Below, piece by piece: positions 43,864 through 53,278 of a stretch of DNA of 64,000 bases. The notes below the pieces were generated by a model. It did not search any database. It worked only from the letters and a program-made list of their open reading frames with translations, and was not told the DNA's origin. Source of the stretch: JAWPMT01 sp965227935 (GTDB lineage Bacteria; Bacteroidota; Bacteroidia; Cytophagales; Cyclobacteriaceae). The stretch's first letter is position 1, and each line of letters opens with the position of its first letter. The position numbers and the translations under genes were made by a program. The stretch spans positions 124,001 to 188,000 of the forward strand of contig CBDDGS010000043.1 in assembly GCA_965227935.1 (NCBI GenBank), read 5' to 3'.

Positions 43864-44700
43864 ATGAAAACCTCCAACTTCTCCACCAACCAACAGCTGA
43901 TCACATTCTTCCTCGTGACCTACGTCGCTTCGTGGTCACTCTTCTCAATAGGTCACGCACTGTCGCTGATGCCACTCATTATGCTCGGCGTTTGGTGTCC
44001 CTCACTGAGCGCAGTAGCGCTGACAGGGGTATTCTATGGCAAGGACGGGATCAGGAAAATGTTCTCGAGGTTTTCCCGGTATCGGGTCAAGTGGTACTGG
44101 TGGGTGGCCTTGTTGTTCCTTCCCGCCGCCATCCATTTTACGGGCAGGTCCCTGTGGCAGTGGTACTACGAAGGGGCGATCAATCCCTTTTTCCGCGACC
44201 CGCAATATTGGCTCGGAGCGATCATTCCCTCCTTCCTCATCGCCGGCTTCGGTGAGGAACTGGGCTGGAGGGGTTTCGCCCTACCAAGACTTCAACGGCA
44301 CTTCCGGCCTATCACCGCAACTTTAGTGCTCGCGCTGGTACACATGTTTTGGCACTTGCCCACGTATTGGCTGGGTCAGGGGATGCACAATGCGCCATTG
44401 ATTTTCGTGCTGTGCTTTTTGTTCCCATGGTCTTTCCTTTTTACCTGGCTGTACAACAAGTCAGGAGGTAGCCTCATCTTCGCGGTCAGCTTTCACGCCA
44501 TATCCAACGCGTCGCTATCGATCGTGCGTTTTATGCCACTGGATCAAGAAGTGCCCATCACACCAGCATTGATCACACAGACGACCCTACCCGCAGAACT
44601 CGCGGGGCCCTACCTGGCCGTGTGTGTTGTGTACGCCGTGGTCGCCCTGATTGTCCTAAAATTCGGAAAATTCAATGAGGTGAATACCGACCTCCCATAG
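43864..44700 (+). CDS. CPBP family intramembrane metalloprotease
   Basis: I chose ATG 43864 (MKTSNFSTNQQLITFF). The 278-residue protein has about eight membrane helices and the three CPBP/Abi motifs: FGEELGWRGFALPRLQ (EExxxR), HMFWHLP (FxxxH) and SFHAISNAS (HxxxN/B). Family members are glutamic intramembrane proteases (Rce1-like) in peptide processing or bacteriocin self-immunity. It follows an AraC-type regulator. Confidence 0.9.
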   Translation: MKTSNFSTNQQLITFFLVTYVASWSLFSIGHALSLMPLIMLGVWCPSLSAVALTGVFYGKDGIRKMFSRFSRYRVKWYWWVALLFLPAAIHFTGRSLWQWYYEGAINPFFRDPQYWLGAIIPSFLIAGFGEELGWRGFALPRLQRHFRPITATLVLALVHMFWHLPTYWLGQGMHNAPLIFVLCFLFPWSFLFTWLYNKSGGSLIFAVSFHAISNASLSIVRFMPLDQEVPITPALITQTTLPAELAGPYLAVCVVYAVVALIVLKFGKFNEVNTDLP

Positions 44701-44938
44701 GTTTGGCCTGCTAGTCGGTAGCTCTTTGACGGATCAAGTTGATCTCAGAAAGAATGTATCCAGGAACGACCAGTTGCCTATCATCATCCAACGAAGCCGT
44801 CAAAAAAAGACAAAGTGCAGACACAGAGGGACAAAGCATAGGATGTAGGAATCCAAATTCTCCAAGTTGTGCTATTTTGTAGGTAACATGCTAGTTCCCA
44901 ATGCAATTGCCAATGGGACGGCGCCACACTAACAGAAG
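44701..44938. other. Intergenic region before the oxidoreductase
   Basis: This 238 bp region has no gene. It presumably holds the promoter of the molybdopterin oxidoreductase gene. No distinct palindrome seen. Confidence 0.4.
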
Positions 44939-47215
44939 ATGACACAAAAAGAAACTGCCTGCATTCTCTGCAGCCAAAATTGTGGGATCGTCGTCGAACA
45001 GGACACCGAAGAGAACTTCGGTAAGATCATAGGAGACGACAATCACCCCATCTCCGAAGGCTACCTCTGCCAAAAAGCGACTCGCCTCAACTACTACCAA
45101 CACCAGGCCCGGGTCACGAGCCCTTTGAGAAGGAAAGAGGACGGGACTTTCGAAGAGATCAGTTGGGAAGTCGCGATCCAGGAAATAGCGGATAAGCTCG
45201 TCCACATTCGAGATACGCATGGCGGCAAAACCATTGCCTACGCAGGAGGTGGCGGTCAGGGCAATCACATGGGTGGGATCTTCGGTTCCGCTTTTAGAAC
45301 TGCTTGCGACACGCCTTATTTCTATTCGGCCCTGGCGCAGGAAAAAACCGGGAACTTCTGGGTGAACGGTCACCTGTTTGGCAGGCAAAACACCAACTAT
45401 GCGGAACCCGTAGGCGAGGCAGACTACGTCATGATCCTCGGGGCCAATCCTGTGCAGTCCCACGGCATCCCAAAGGCAAGGCCGACCATCAATGAAGCAT
45501 CGAGGAATCCGGACAAGACCCTCGTTGTGGTCGATGTCCGCAAGACAGACACAGCCAAAATCGCTGATCTCTTCCTCGAGGTGAAACCCGGCAAAGACGC
45601 CTTCCTACTTGCCGCGATCCTCGGATACATTGCCCAAAATGACTTGGAAAATAAGACCTTCCTCTCCGAGCGCACGGTTGGATGGGAGAGTGTAAGGGCG
45701 CACTTGCTGGAGATCCCCGTAAGCGACCACGCTAAAGTCTCGGGGGTGGAGATAGACCTGATCAAGCAGGTAGCAGAGGGAATCGCCAAGGCCAAATCCT
45801 TTGCGCTTAGGTCGGACCTGGGCATCGAGCAAAGTCACAACAGTACACTGAATGCGTACCTGGCGAGGTTGCTGTTTTTGATCACGGGTCATTTCGGGAG
45901 AGAAGGGACCAACTGTCTGCATACGGCGCTCCTCCCTCTGATAGGCCATTCCAAAGAACCCGAGGCCGGCGGCATCACCACGCAGGTCACCAAGATGAAA
46001 GCGATCGCCAAACTGTTCCCTCCCAACATCCTGCCATTGGAAATCGAGACGGACCATCCCAACCGACTCCGGGCGCTCATAGTGGACAGCGGTAATCCTG
46101 TGGCTACCTATGCCAATACGAACAGGCAACGGCAGGCCATTGAGAAGCTGGAGTTGTCGGTGGTCATCGATGTGGCGATGACGGAGACAGCACAAGCCGC
46201 TCAATATGTACTGCCCGCCAGGACGCAATACGAAAAGATGGAGGCGACCTTCTTCAACCTGGAGTTTCCCAAAAACTTCTTCCACCTGAGGCATTCCATC
46301 AACGAGCCTCTCGAGAATACACTGGCAGAGCCGGAGATCTATCACCGGCTGGTCACGGCGATGGGAGAATTGCCAGCATCGTTCCCCTTGTTGTATCAAG
46401 TGGCTAAACTCGATAGACGCCTTCCGATGCTGAAGCTGCTGCCACTGGCGCTTGCGGTCACGACTTTTTTTAAGCCAAAATGGAAGAAGTATCAACTCCT
46501 GATTTTGAAAGAAACACTGGGTAAGGCCCTGCCCTACTCGTACGCGAAGCCAGCGGCGCTGCTATGGTTCGCAGCTCATCGGTATGTGAGTAAATACGAA
46601 AAGCAGGTGCGCCGTCTGGGCTTCAAAGAAAAAGGCTATGCCCTGGGAGAAGCGCTCTTCAATAAGATACTGACAAGCAAGTCTGGTACCTTCATCAGCG
46701 AGCACACCTTCGATGAAAGCTGGGAGCTGATCAGGCACCGTGACAAGAAAGTACACCTGGAGATACCCGAGATGCTGCAGTGGCTGGATGATCTGACGGA
46801 AAAAGCCGCTGACGATGAGAAGGAAGCAATGACTTACCCATTCAATCTCATCGCGGGCGAGCGGCGGTCTTACAATGCCAATGCCGTAATCCGTAACCCA
46901 GAATGGCGCAAGAAGGACATGGAAGGCGTCCTGAAGATCAATCCCGAAAACGCCAAAGAGTACGGCTTGGCAAACGGAGACTGGGTGAAGTTAAGCAGCA
47001 AGACCGGTGAGGTGAAGATCAAGATGTGGATGACAGAAGAGGTACCCAAAGGCCTGCTGTCAATGCCGCATGGCTACGGGCTCTCCTATCCGGACCACGA
47101 CGAGTCGACGACGGGCGCGCTGGTCAATGTACTGACCTCCACCGAAGACTGTGATCCGCTGGCAAAGACACCTTACCACAAAAACGTGAAGGTGAAAATC
47201 GAGAAGATCGCGTAA
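44939..47215 (+). CDS. Molybdopterin-dependent oxidoreductase, formate dehydrogenase/nitrate reductase type
   Basis: The 758-residue protein starts with a 4Fe-4S cysteine set C8, C11, C15 and C44 (ACILCSQNCG, GYLCQKA). It continues with the molybdopterin domains: VMILGANPVQSHGI, LVVVDVRKTDTAKIADLFLEVKPGKD, ALIVDSGNPVATYANT and a C-terminal dinucleotide-binding domain (GERRSYNANAVIRNPEW, NPENAKEYGLANGDWVKL). There is no Tat signal, so it is cytoplasmic. No small subunit, membrane anchor or cofactor genes adjoin it, so its electron partner is unknown. An unusual segment of about 100 residues (about 480-590) interrupts the usual layout. Confidence 0.9.
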   Translation: MTQKETACILCSQNCGIVVEQDTEENFGKIIGDDNHPISEGYLCQKATRLNYYQHQARVTSPLRRKEDGTFEEISWEVAIQEIADKLVHIRDTHGGKTIAYAGGGGQGNHMGGIFGSAFRTACDTPYFYSALAQEKTGNFWVNGHLFGRQNTNYAEPVGEADYVMILGANPVQSHGIPKARPTINEASRNPDKTLVVVDVRKTDTAKIADLFLEVKPGKDAFLLAAILGYIAQNDLENKTFLSERTVGWESVRAHLLEIPVSDHAKVSGVEIDLIKQVAEGIAKAKSFALRSDLGIEQSHNSTLNAYLARLLFLITGHFGREGTNCLHTALLPLIGHSKEPEAGGITTQVTKMKAIAKLFPPNILPLEIETDHPNRLRALIVDSGNPVATYANTNRQRQAIEKLELSVVIDVAMTETAQAAQYVLPARTQYEKMEATFFNLEFPKNFFHLRHSINEPLENTLAEPEIYHRLVTAMGELPASFPLLYQVAKLDRRLPMLKLLPLALAVTTFFKPKWKKYQLLILKETLGKALPYSYAKPAALLWFAAHRYVSKYEKQVRRLGFKEKGYALGEALFNKILTSKSGTFISEHTFDESWELIRHRDKKVHLEIPEMLQWLDDLTEKAADDEKEAMTYPFNLIAGERRSYNANAVIRNPEWRKKDMEGVLKINPENAKEYGLANGDWVKLSSKTGEVKIKMWMTEEVPKGLLSMPHGYGLSYPDHDESTTGALVNVLTSTEDCDPLAKTPYHKNVKVKIEKIA

Positions 47216-47239
47216 GTCCGAATACCAAAGTAAAGCCAC

Positions 47240-47623
47240 ATGACCAACTACATTGACGGATTCGTCCTCCCTATCCCCAGAAAGCACCTGGACCAATACA
47301 GGCAAGTGGCCACAGAAGTGTCAAAGGTTTGGAAAGAGCATGGTGCACTCGCCTACTACGAGTACGTGGGGGACGACATGAACGTCGAAGGCCTGCGCCC
47401 TTTCCCGGAGGCAGTCGAAGCGTCAGCAGAGGAAGCCATCATTTTTGGTTGGGTGGTGTTTGCGTCGCGCGAGGCGCGAGACCTGGCCAATGCGCGTGTG
47501 CCTGCCGACCCCAGGATGACCGAGCTCATAGCCCCACTCGTGGATCCCGCGACGATGATATTCGACGCCTCTCGAATGATCTATGGAGGTTTCCAGCCTC
47601 TCGTTCAAGACCCGGAGCAATGA
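47240..47623 (+). CDS. DUF1428 family protein
   Basis: The 127-residue protein (MTNYIDGFVLPIPRKHLDQY, GALAYYEYVGDD, IIFGWVVFASREARD, DASRMIYGGFQPLV) matches the DUF1428 family, a ferredoxin-like dimeric alpha/beta-barrel fold of unknown function. It is 24 bp after the oxidoreductase, so it may share its transcript. Confidence 0.88.
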   Translation: MTNYIDGFVLPIPRKHLDQYRQVATEVSKVWKEHGALAYYEYVGDDMNVEGLRPFPEAVEASAEEAIIFGWVVFASREARDLANARVPADPRMTELIAPLVDPATMIFDASRMIYGGFQPLVQDPEQ

Positions 47624-47718
47624 ACCACCGTCGACATGGCATTGGCTTCGCACTACCGTAATCGCTATTCAGTTTCGGATCGCCTTAAATTTGATCGAGT
47701 CATAACACTCACACCATC

Positions 47719-48228
47719 ATGACTAAACCGATCATCCACATCAAATGGGATACCTGGGACTGGATCATTGAGATCATCGGAGCGGTTTTCCTATTGCTAA
47801 TGATCGGGTTTCCCATTTACTTCTTCGCGGAATTGCCAGACGTCATTCCCAGGCACTTCAACGCTGCTGGAGAACCAGATGGGTACAGCGGCAAGGATAC
47901 TATTTGGACGCTGCCGGTGATTGGGGTGCTCATGTATGTGGGGATGTTCACCTTGAATCGGTACCCACACATCTTCAACTATCCGACGGAGATCACGCCG
48001 GAAAACGCCGAGCGTCAATACCGGGTGGCAACCAAACTTGTTCGCGTTCTCAATGTATTGATCGTCGCCAGTTTCTGGTACATCGGGCTCGCCACCATCC
48101 AGGTAGCCATGTCTAATCAGGTAGGTCTTGGCCCACTATTTATGCCGATCTTCCTGTCGGCCATCTTTGGTACGATCGGCGTCTACCTCTATCAGGCGAT
48201 AAAGTCTCCTCCTCCACGAGGAAAATAG
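47719..48228 (+). CDS. DUF1648 domain membrane protein
   Basis: The 169-residue protein has four membrane helices and the DUF1648 motif LPDVIPRHFNAAGEPDGYSGK between the first two. DUF1648 proteins are related to the SdpI-type membrane proteins; their functions are mostly unknown. The gene follows DUF1428 after about 95 bp. Confidence 0.85.
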   Translation: MTKPIIHIKWDTWDWIIEIIGAVFLLLMIGFPIYFFAELPDVIPRHFNAAGEPDGYSGKDTIWTLPVIGVLMYVGMFTLNRYPHIFNYPTEITPENAERQYRVATKLVRVLNVLIVASFWYIGLATIQVAMSNQVGLGPLFMPIFLSAIFGTIGVYLYQAIKSPPPRGK

Positions 48229-48317
48229 AAACTCTCAGGTACCTCGAATTCTATTTGCGTGGATGGTTAACCTTCCCGCGAAAACGTTGTCTTTACTTTC
48301 AAAGGACAATTACTCAA

Positions 48318-49436
48318 ATGAACACGCTCAAAACGATCGCCACCATCGGCTGCCTGGTCATCAGCTCGTGGGTCACGGCGACCACAACAACGGACTCCAT
48401 AACCTTTTACCTCCTCCGCGGAATCGGCAGGGAATCGGGGCACTGGGGCACTCACGTTCCCGAGGCCATTCGGGCCAATATGCCCAATGCTCGTTTCGTA
48501 ATGATGGACCTGCCAGGCGCGGGCAAATACCATAATCAATCCGCACTCCCCACCATCGAGAAGATGGCGGACTTCCTACGAGAGCGATACCATCCCCAAA
48601 ACGACTCGCTCTCCAAAAGAGTGATTGTTGCCACCTCACTCGCGGGCAATGTGGCCCTGGAATGGGTCTCTACCTACCCCACCGATTTTCACGGTGCGGT
48701 CCTGATCAGCTCCAGCCTCAAGGGGGTGTGCAAAGGGAAAGAACGTGTAAAGCCCGAGGCCAAGAAGGACTTCGTGAACATCTTTTTAATGGACGATATC
48801 GCAAAGCGCGAGGAGGCCTTCCTCTCCATCAATAGCAATCTCAATGAGGAAAAGGACTCACTGCTCACTTCCTGGGTCGCCTTACAGCATGAGCACCCTG
48901 TATCCAAGGGCACGCTGCTGAAGCAAACGCTGGCGGGTATGGTCTACAAGCCCGATCCCACGAAGCCCATATCCCAGGTACTGGTCGTCGGATCAGAGGC
49001 CGACAAAATCGTCGCGACGTCGTGCCTCGCAAGTGTGGCTGAGTCGCTGGACAGCCCGCTCTATCTGCATCCCGAGGCTGGTCACGGTCTCCCAATTGAC
49101 GTGCCACATTGGCTTGCAGATACAGTGTCCTACTGGGTAGAAGAGACGGTTGTTCCCTTTGAATTCGCCGAAGCCCATCAAAACCAGCGAATCGAAACAC
49201 GCCAAAAGGACAATGGCCTGATGCCCTTCATCTTTGCTGACAAAAGCGTCAAGGCCATAGAGGACGCTACTGATACTAGCTGGGAAGCCACCAAGTCCGG
49301 TTGGGCTTGGCTGGATGAAAGCATCCAATGGACGGGTATGTTCGCGAAAGAGCGGCGAACGAAAGACGCCAACAAACGCAAGGAGTTGCGGCAGGCGAAG
49401 ATCAATCTGAGCGATCAAGCGGCCGAAGGTGGTTAG
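48318..49436 (+). CDS. Secreted alpha/beta hydrolase fold protein
   Basis: The ATG at 48318 starts a signal peptide (MNTLKTIATIGCLVISSWVTA). The 372-residue protein has hydrolase-fold features: FYLLRGIGRESGHWG near the oxyanion region, a nucleophile-like VIVATSLAGNVALEW (Ser in S-L-A-G, a variant elbow), and the histidine in HPEAGHGLPIDVP. The C-terminal 100 residues add a charged helical tail. It overlaps the MscS gene by 4 bp at their 3' ends. Confidence 0.75.
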   Translation: MNTLKTIATIGCLVISSWVTATTTTDSITFYLLRGIGRESGHWGTHVPEAIRANMPNARFVMMDLPGAGKYHNQSALPTIEKMADFLRERYHPQNDSLSKRVIVATSLAGNVALEWVSTYPTDFHGAVLISSSLKGVCKGKERVKPEAKKDFVNIFLMDDIAKREEAFLSINSNLNEEKDSLLTSWVALQHEHPVSKGTLLKQTLAGMVYKPDPTKPISQVLVVGSEADKIVATSCLASVAESLDSPLYLHPEAGHGLPIDVPHWLADTVSYWVEETVVPFEFAEAHQNQRIETRQKDNGLMPFIFADKSVKAIEDATDTSWEATKSGWAWLDESIQWTGMFAKERRTKDANKRKELRQAKINLSDQAAEGG

Positions 49437-50368
49437 CCGCCTTCAGGAAAGTTGGGCTTATGGGCAGTTCCCGGCTTACCCTCCTGCAAGTTGTAGTAGA
49501 TGCGCTGCGTAGGGTAGGCAAAGTCAATGTCGTCGTGCTGCTTGAACGTGACCAGGATATCTTCCCAGATCTTGTGTTCGGAGTTACGCCTTCGCCTTGG
49601 GTTGACCAGGTAGCGCATCGACAGCTTCACCCCAATGTCCACGACTGCTGTGTACACGATGGGAGTCAATGTCTTGTAGAAGATCATGTACTTCTTTGAC
49701 GCCTCAATGAGTTTCTTCTCTGCGGCCCGTGAAAGATGCTCGGAATGCTCACGCACGATGCCCTCCAGCAGACCCTTGGCCTTTTGCCAGTCGCTTTCAA
49801 AAGTGACGACAACCCCGATCTCATTCCAAATATGACTGAAGCCTTGCGTGTAGTTCGCCTGTGAGACTTTGAAAACCCTGCCGTTGGGAACGTGAATAAT
49901 CCGGCCAGTGCTTTGATCGGCATCCACCCAATTATTGATTTCATTCAAAGTGAACTGGAAAAATCGGATGTCGATCACATCTCCAGCACAATCATCGATC
50001 TCTATCCTATCCCCCACTTCAAATGGACGCCGGATAATTAGGAATAACCAACCTGCAACATTGACGAGAGGATCCTGCAACGCAATGGCGAGTCCTGCAG
50101 TAACCAGACCAAAGAAGGTAGCTAAAGACCCAATACGGTCCACCCAAATACTGCTGATGATGATAATGACCAGTGCATATTGGATGTTGCGGACGACGTT
50201 CTTCCAGAAGTAGCGCTCACGCACGTTCTTCAGTCGACTAAAGAGTAGCTTGTTGATGAATGTGCGTACAGCCCAAAGTCCCACGATCACCAGAATCGAC
50301 AACCCTATCTTCCATTGAGTGTCTGGTGGAATGTTCCAAAAATTCTCGATCCACTCGGTGATTTTCAT
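49433..50368 (-). CDS. MscS family mechanosensitive ion channel
   Basis: The 311-residue protein has three N-terminal helices, the third being the pore helix (LATFFGLVTAGLAIALQDPLVNVAGWLFLI). The beta domain follows (VGDRIEIDDCAGDVIDIRFFQ) and then an alpha/beta C-terminus. These match small-conductance mechanosensitive channels. I chose the ATG at 50368 (MKITEW) over the TTG at 50377. Confidence 0.92.
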   Translation of the reverse strand: MKITEWIENFWNIPPDTQWKIGLSILVIVGLWAVRTFINKLLFSRLKNVRERYFWKNVVRNIQYALVIIIISSIWVDRIGSLATFFGLVTAGLAIALQDPLVNVAGWLFLIIRRPFEVGDRIEIDDCAGDVIDIRFFQFTLNEINNWVDADQSTGRIIHVPNGRVFKVSQANYTQGFSHIWNEIGVVVTFESDWQKAKGLLEGIVREHSEHLSRAAEKKLIEASKKYMIFYKTLTPIVYTAVVDIGVKLSMRYLVNPRRRRNSEHKIWEDILVTFKQHDDIDFAYPTQRIYYNLQEGKPGTAHKPNFPEGG

Positions 50369-50498
50369 ACACAACAATTATTGGCGTTGCGACGAATTTA
50401 CAGATTTCATTTGTCTGAATGATTTACAATCGACGGAATGAAATTTCAGGCCCAATATTTGTTTCTGAATTAATTTCGCAGAATCTAAAGAAAGAAAA

Positions 50499-51128
50499 GT
50501 GAAGAGGATACGACGAAGGTTTCAACCCATTGTGATTATTGGTGCATTGTTCTGTGGCGTAGCACTTCTCAGCTGCTCCAAAGATGACCCTCAGCCCGAC
50601 CTTGAATTAGTTTTCAACAATTACCGAACCGGGATCAGCGATGCGACGATCGCTTTGGGGGATACGATATGGCTGGCAGGATCCACTTCTTCCAATGCGC
50701 TCAACGCGGTAACAGGAGACTCCGTCATGGCTGCCTCTGCGCCCAGAGATAGTATCAGCGTTTTCAAACTGGCCGTGAATGATACCATCAATACAAACGC
50801 GATAGATGCGTTCGAGCTGGTAGAATTGGTGAGCGATCAAGGTGGCACCACTCCCCTGTTGGATTGCCGGCTCCACAAGATCCTGATTTCGCCAGTACCG
50901 GCCACTGACTTCTTCGTGTACCGCGTGGGCATCGTCCCACAAGAAGCCGGTGACTACATGATCACGTTTGAGAATTCTGTTGTCACCAATGTCAATCGAA
51001 ACGGACTATTTGCAGTTGATTACCAGATAGAAGGTTTTTCCGGATTGATCCTGTATGAAGACTGCAACCGCATCGATTCCAGAAACTTGTTTGTTTCAGA
51101 ACGCGAATACTTCTTCCGCGTGCAATAG
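50499..51128 (+). CDS. Lipoprotein of unknown function
   Basis: The 209-residue protein starts at GTG 50499 and has a signal peptide with lipobox LLSC (ALLSCSKDDPQ). The mature part is beta-rich with paired cysteines (LLDCRLHK, YEDCNRIDS). No family recognised. Confidence 0.72.
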   Translation: MKRIRRRFQPIVIIGALFCGVALLSCSKDDPQPDLELVFNNYRTGISDATIALGDTIWLAGSTSSNALNAVTGDSVMAASAPRDSISVFKLAVNDTINTNAIDAFELVELVSDQGGTTPLLDCRLHKILISPVPATDFFVYRVGIVPQEAGDYMITFENSVVTNVNRNGLFAVDYQIEGFSGLILYEDCNRIDSRNLFVSEREYFFRVQ

Positions 51129-51268
51129 CGTCAGGTCAACGTTTGACTTCAGCGCAAGCCGCTAATAAGGACCATAAACAATCACAAGGACGAAATACCT
51201 ATCCAGTACCGAATTATACATTTGTATCTATAATTCCTTTATATTGGCGAAAAGGTATAGGTAAAATT

Positions 51269-51913
51269 ATGCAGAAGGGATACTACTACGTCATCATGCT
51301 CATTGTAGTTTTTGGGGGCATGCAACTGTACTCGAACTGGCGACATGCCAATGAGAGTTCATTACTGACTGCAGATGCCATCAAGCCTGATCTGCTGTTA
51401 GACAACACGAAATACTACCTCAAAGAGCACGCCTACGAAAGGAGTATCTCGCAGCTGGATGAAGCTATTGCAGCGATGCGCGAAATAGAAGCGGACCTTG
51501 ATCAGGACAGCAAAGACGTCATAGAGACCTCCATCTCGGACCTGGTGAAGGTGCGGACAGAAATGGTGATGGACTCATTGGTACAAGAGGACCTTAATCG
51601 AGCCTTCACCAACGCGTTGAGTGCCCTTACACTTGCTGAATTAAAAGTCTCTGAAGTTCTTATCAAGGAGCACCACTCTATGGATGCGATTGTTGCCATG
51701 AAATATGGCATGCTCCATCTCAAAAACGCTCTCAAGTATGCAGAGGGTGAAAAGAAGGAGTATGAGATCCACATCTATGAAGAGCTGGATTCATTGCTGG
51801 AATCGCGTACACTCTCAGAAGATGAAGTGATCGCTCGCCTGGAGCAGATGATTTTCGAATTGGATATGCTCGTCGAAGCCGATCAACAGGAGCAAGCTTC
51901 GGACGGTCACTAA
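51269..51913 (+). CDS. Membrane-anchored helical protein of unknown function
   Basis: The ATG at 51269 (MQKGYYYVIMLIVVFGGMQLY) is preferred to 51143, because the latter adds a polar stretch before the membrane anchor. The 214-residue protein has one N-terminal helix and a long alpha-helical periplasmic part with heptad-like acidic repeats (LDEAIAAMREIEADLDQD, LEQMIFELDMLVEADQ). Family not recognised. Confidence 0.68.
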   Translation: MQKGYYYVIMLIVVFGGMQLYSNWRHANESSLLTADAIKPDLLLDNTKYYLKEHAYERSISQLDEAIAAMREIEADLDQDSKDVIETSISDLVKVRTEMVMDSLVQEDLNRAFTNALSALTLAELKVSEVLIKEHHSMDAIVAMKYGMLHLKNALKYAEGEKKEYEIHIYEELDSLLESRTLSEDEVIARLEQMIFELDMLVEADQQEQASDGH

Positions 51914-51928
51914 TTACCGGTAATAGTC

Positions 51929-52615
51929 TCAGGATGGCTGAGGCAATGACACCCAGGAGTAGTTGCCTATTTTCAGGGCATCCCCCTCCGTGCCACTGAT
52001 CACACAGATGATCTTACGTTGATCTGTTTCCTGACCTCCCCGAAACACTCGAATGGTGGTGGTATAAGCGACGGAATAGTTGTCCCCAACCTGCTCGGCG
52101 AATAGGATCTCCACCTGCCCAAAGCTCGCTTTCAGGTCTTCCAATTTATCCAGCTCGTCGAGGTATTGCTCGAAGTTGCCCATGCCCTGACCTACACTTG
52201 CACCGGCCTCACCAGTGAAGCGGACACCATTGACACTGTAACCTTCCGTGAAGTTGGACATCAGTTTGTCCCTGCTGCCTCCGCCAGCAAGTTCTTCCCA
52301 TCCTTCATGCACCTTGTCGATCAACAGTGCATACTTAGCGTCAAAGCGCGACGTAGCTAGACGAGTATTGGTACTGGCCAGCTGGCCCTTGTACGCCTCC
52401 ACCTGGCCGTTGAGCGCATTGACTGTTGAGACGTAGTCGTCTGCCTCGGTCTTCAAATCAATAATTTCCAGTTCCTGGCCTTCTACTCGCTGCTTAAGCT
52501 CTTCATTCTCCGTCTGCAACTGTTGCAGCTGCTCCTGGTTCTGCTGGCATTGCGTCAACGTAAGAGTGACAAAAGCGATCAGGACAAATGGATTCGTGAA
52601 CTTGAAGAATTTCAT
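51929..52615 (-). CDS. Coiled-coil lipoprotein
   Basis: The 228-residue protein has a lipoprotein signal (LTLTQCQQNQ), a coiled coil at about residues 25-85 (QLQQLQTENEELKQRVEGQE), and a C-terminal alpha/beta domain (FTEGYSVNGVRFTGEAGAS, YSVAYTTTIRVFRGG) that resembles small SnoaL/NTF2-like folds. Function unknown. It converges with the upstream helical protein gene. Confidence 0.7.
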   Translation of the reverse strand: MKFFKFTNPFVLIAFVTLTLTQCQQNQEQLQQLQTENEELKQRVEGQELEIIDLKTEADDYVSTVNALNGQVEAYKGQLASTNTRLATSRFDAKYALLIDKVHEGWEELAGGGSRDKLMSNFTEGYSVNGVRFTGEAGASVGQGMGNFEQYLDELDKLEDLKASFGQVEILFAEQVGDNYSVAYTTTIRVFRGGQETDQRKIICVISGTEGDALKIGNYSWVSLPQPS

Positions 52616-52696
52616 GGCTCGATTCTATTGGTTAATCAATGACGCCAAATTACACGTATTCTCTGCCCCTTTCCAACGATTTCGGGACTTACCTCC

Positions 52697-53278
52697 TCAA
52701 GCTTTCACAAACTTCACAAATACCTCACTACCAGCTCTGGGAGGAATGGAATTATAAGCTTCCTCCAGAACCTCGATTTGAAAGAGCTCACCGAAAAGAC
52801 CATGATATTCCGCTTCACTGCCTCCAAAGGGAGGAGCGTCCGCCCGCATGGGTATGTTCCACAGCAAGCCCACAAGTTGGCCGCCAGGTGCAAGTAGTTG
52901 CCAGGATTGACGAACGTATTCACTTCGTAGCGCCGGATCGATCGCGCAGAAGAAAGTCTGCTCGATCATCAGGTCGTATTGACCGTGGAGATCGAAAAAA
53001 TCTCCGAGCACCAAATGGTCTTCGGGAAACGAAGGTGTACGTTGCTTGATATTTTGCAGAGGCCATTCTGCCAGATCCACTACGAAGACATTCGAAAAGC
53101 CCAGGCCATGCAGGTACTCGGCCTCATAGCCATTCCCAGCACCAGGGATGAGGATCTTCACATCCTTGTTCTCCAGCTGATCAAAGTACTCCTTCAGCGG
53201 CGTCGTAATTGCCCCAGCATCCCAGCCTGTCGAACCCTCCTCATACCGGCGCTGCCAGTAGGCTGCGTTCATTTCCAT
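52697..53278 (-). CDS. TPMT-type SAM-dependent methyltransferase
   Basis: The 193-residue protein (MEMNAAYWQRRYEEGSTGWD) has the SAM-binding motif VKILIPGAGNGYEAEYLHG and VVDLAEWPLQNI, then LGDFFDLHGQYDLMIEQTFFCAI, as in thiopurine methyltransferase-like enzymes. Bacterial members methylate thiols, selenium or tellurium compounds. Its ATG overlaps the RND pump stop codon (ATGA), so it is the third gene of the efflux operon. Confidence 0.88.
   Translation of the reverse strand: MEMNAAYWQRRYEEGSTGWDAGAITTPLKEYFDQLENKDVKILIPGAGNGYEAEYLHGLGFSNVFVVDLAEWPLQNIKQRTPSFPEDHLVLGDFFDLHGQYDLMIEQTFFCAIDPALRSEYVRQSWQLLAPGGQLVGLLWNIPMRADAPPFGGSEAEYHGLFGELFQIEVLEEAYNSIPPRAGSEVFVKFVKA

Noticed and set aside
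45605..46495. A 296-residue minus-strand frame
   Set aside because: It lies wholly antisense to the molybdopterin oxidoreductase, which has clear family motifs.
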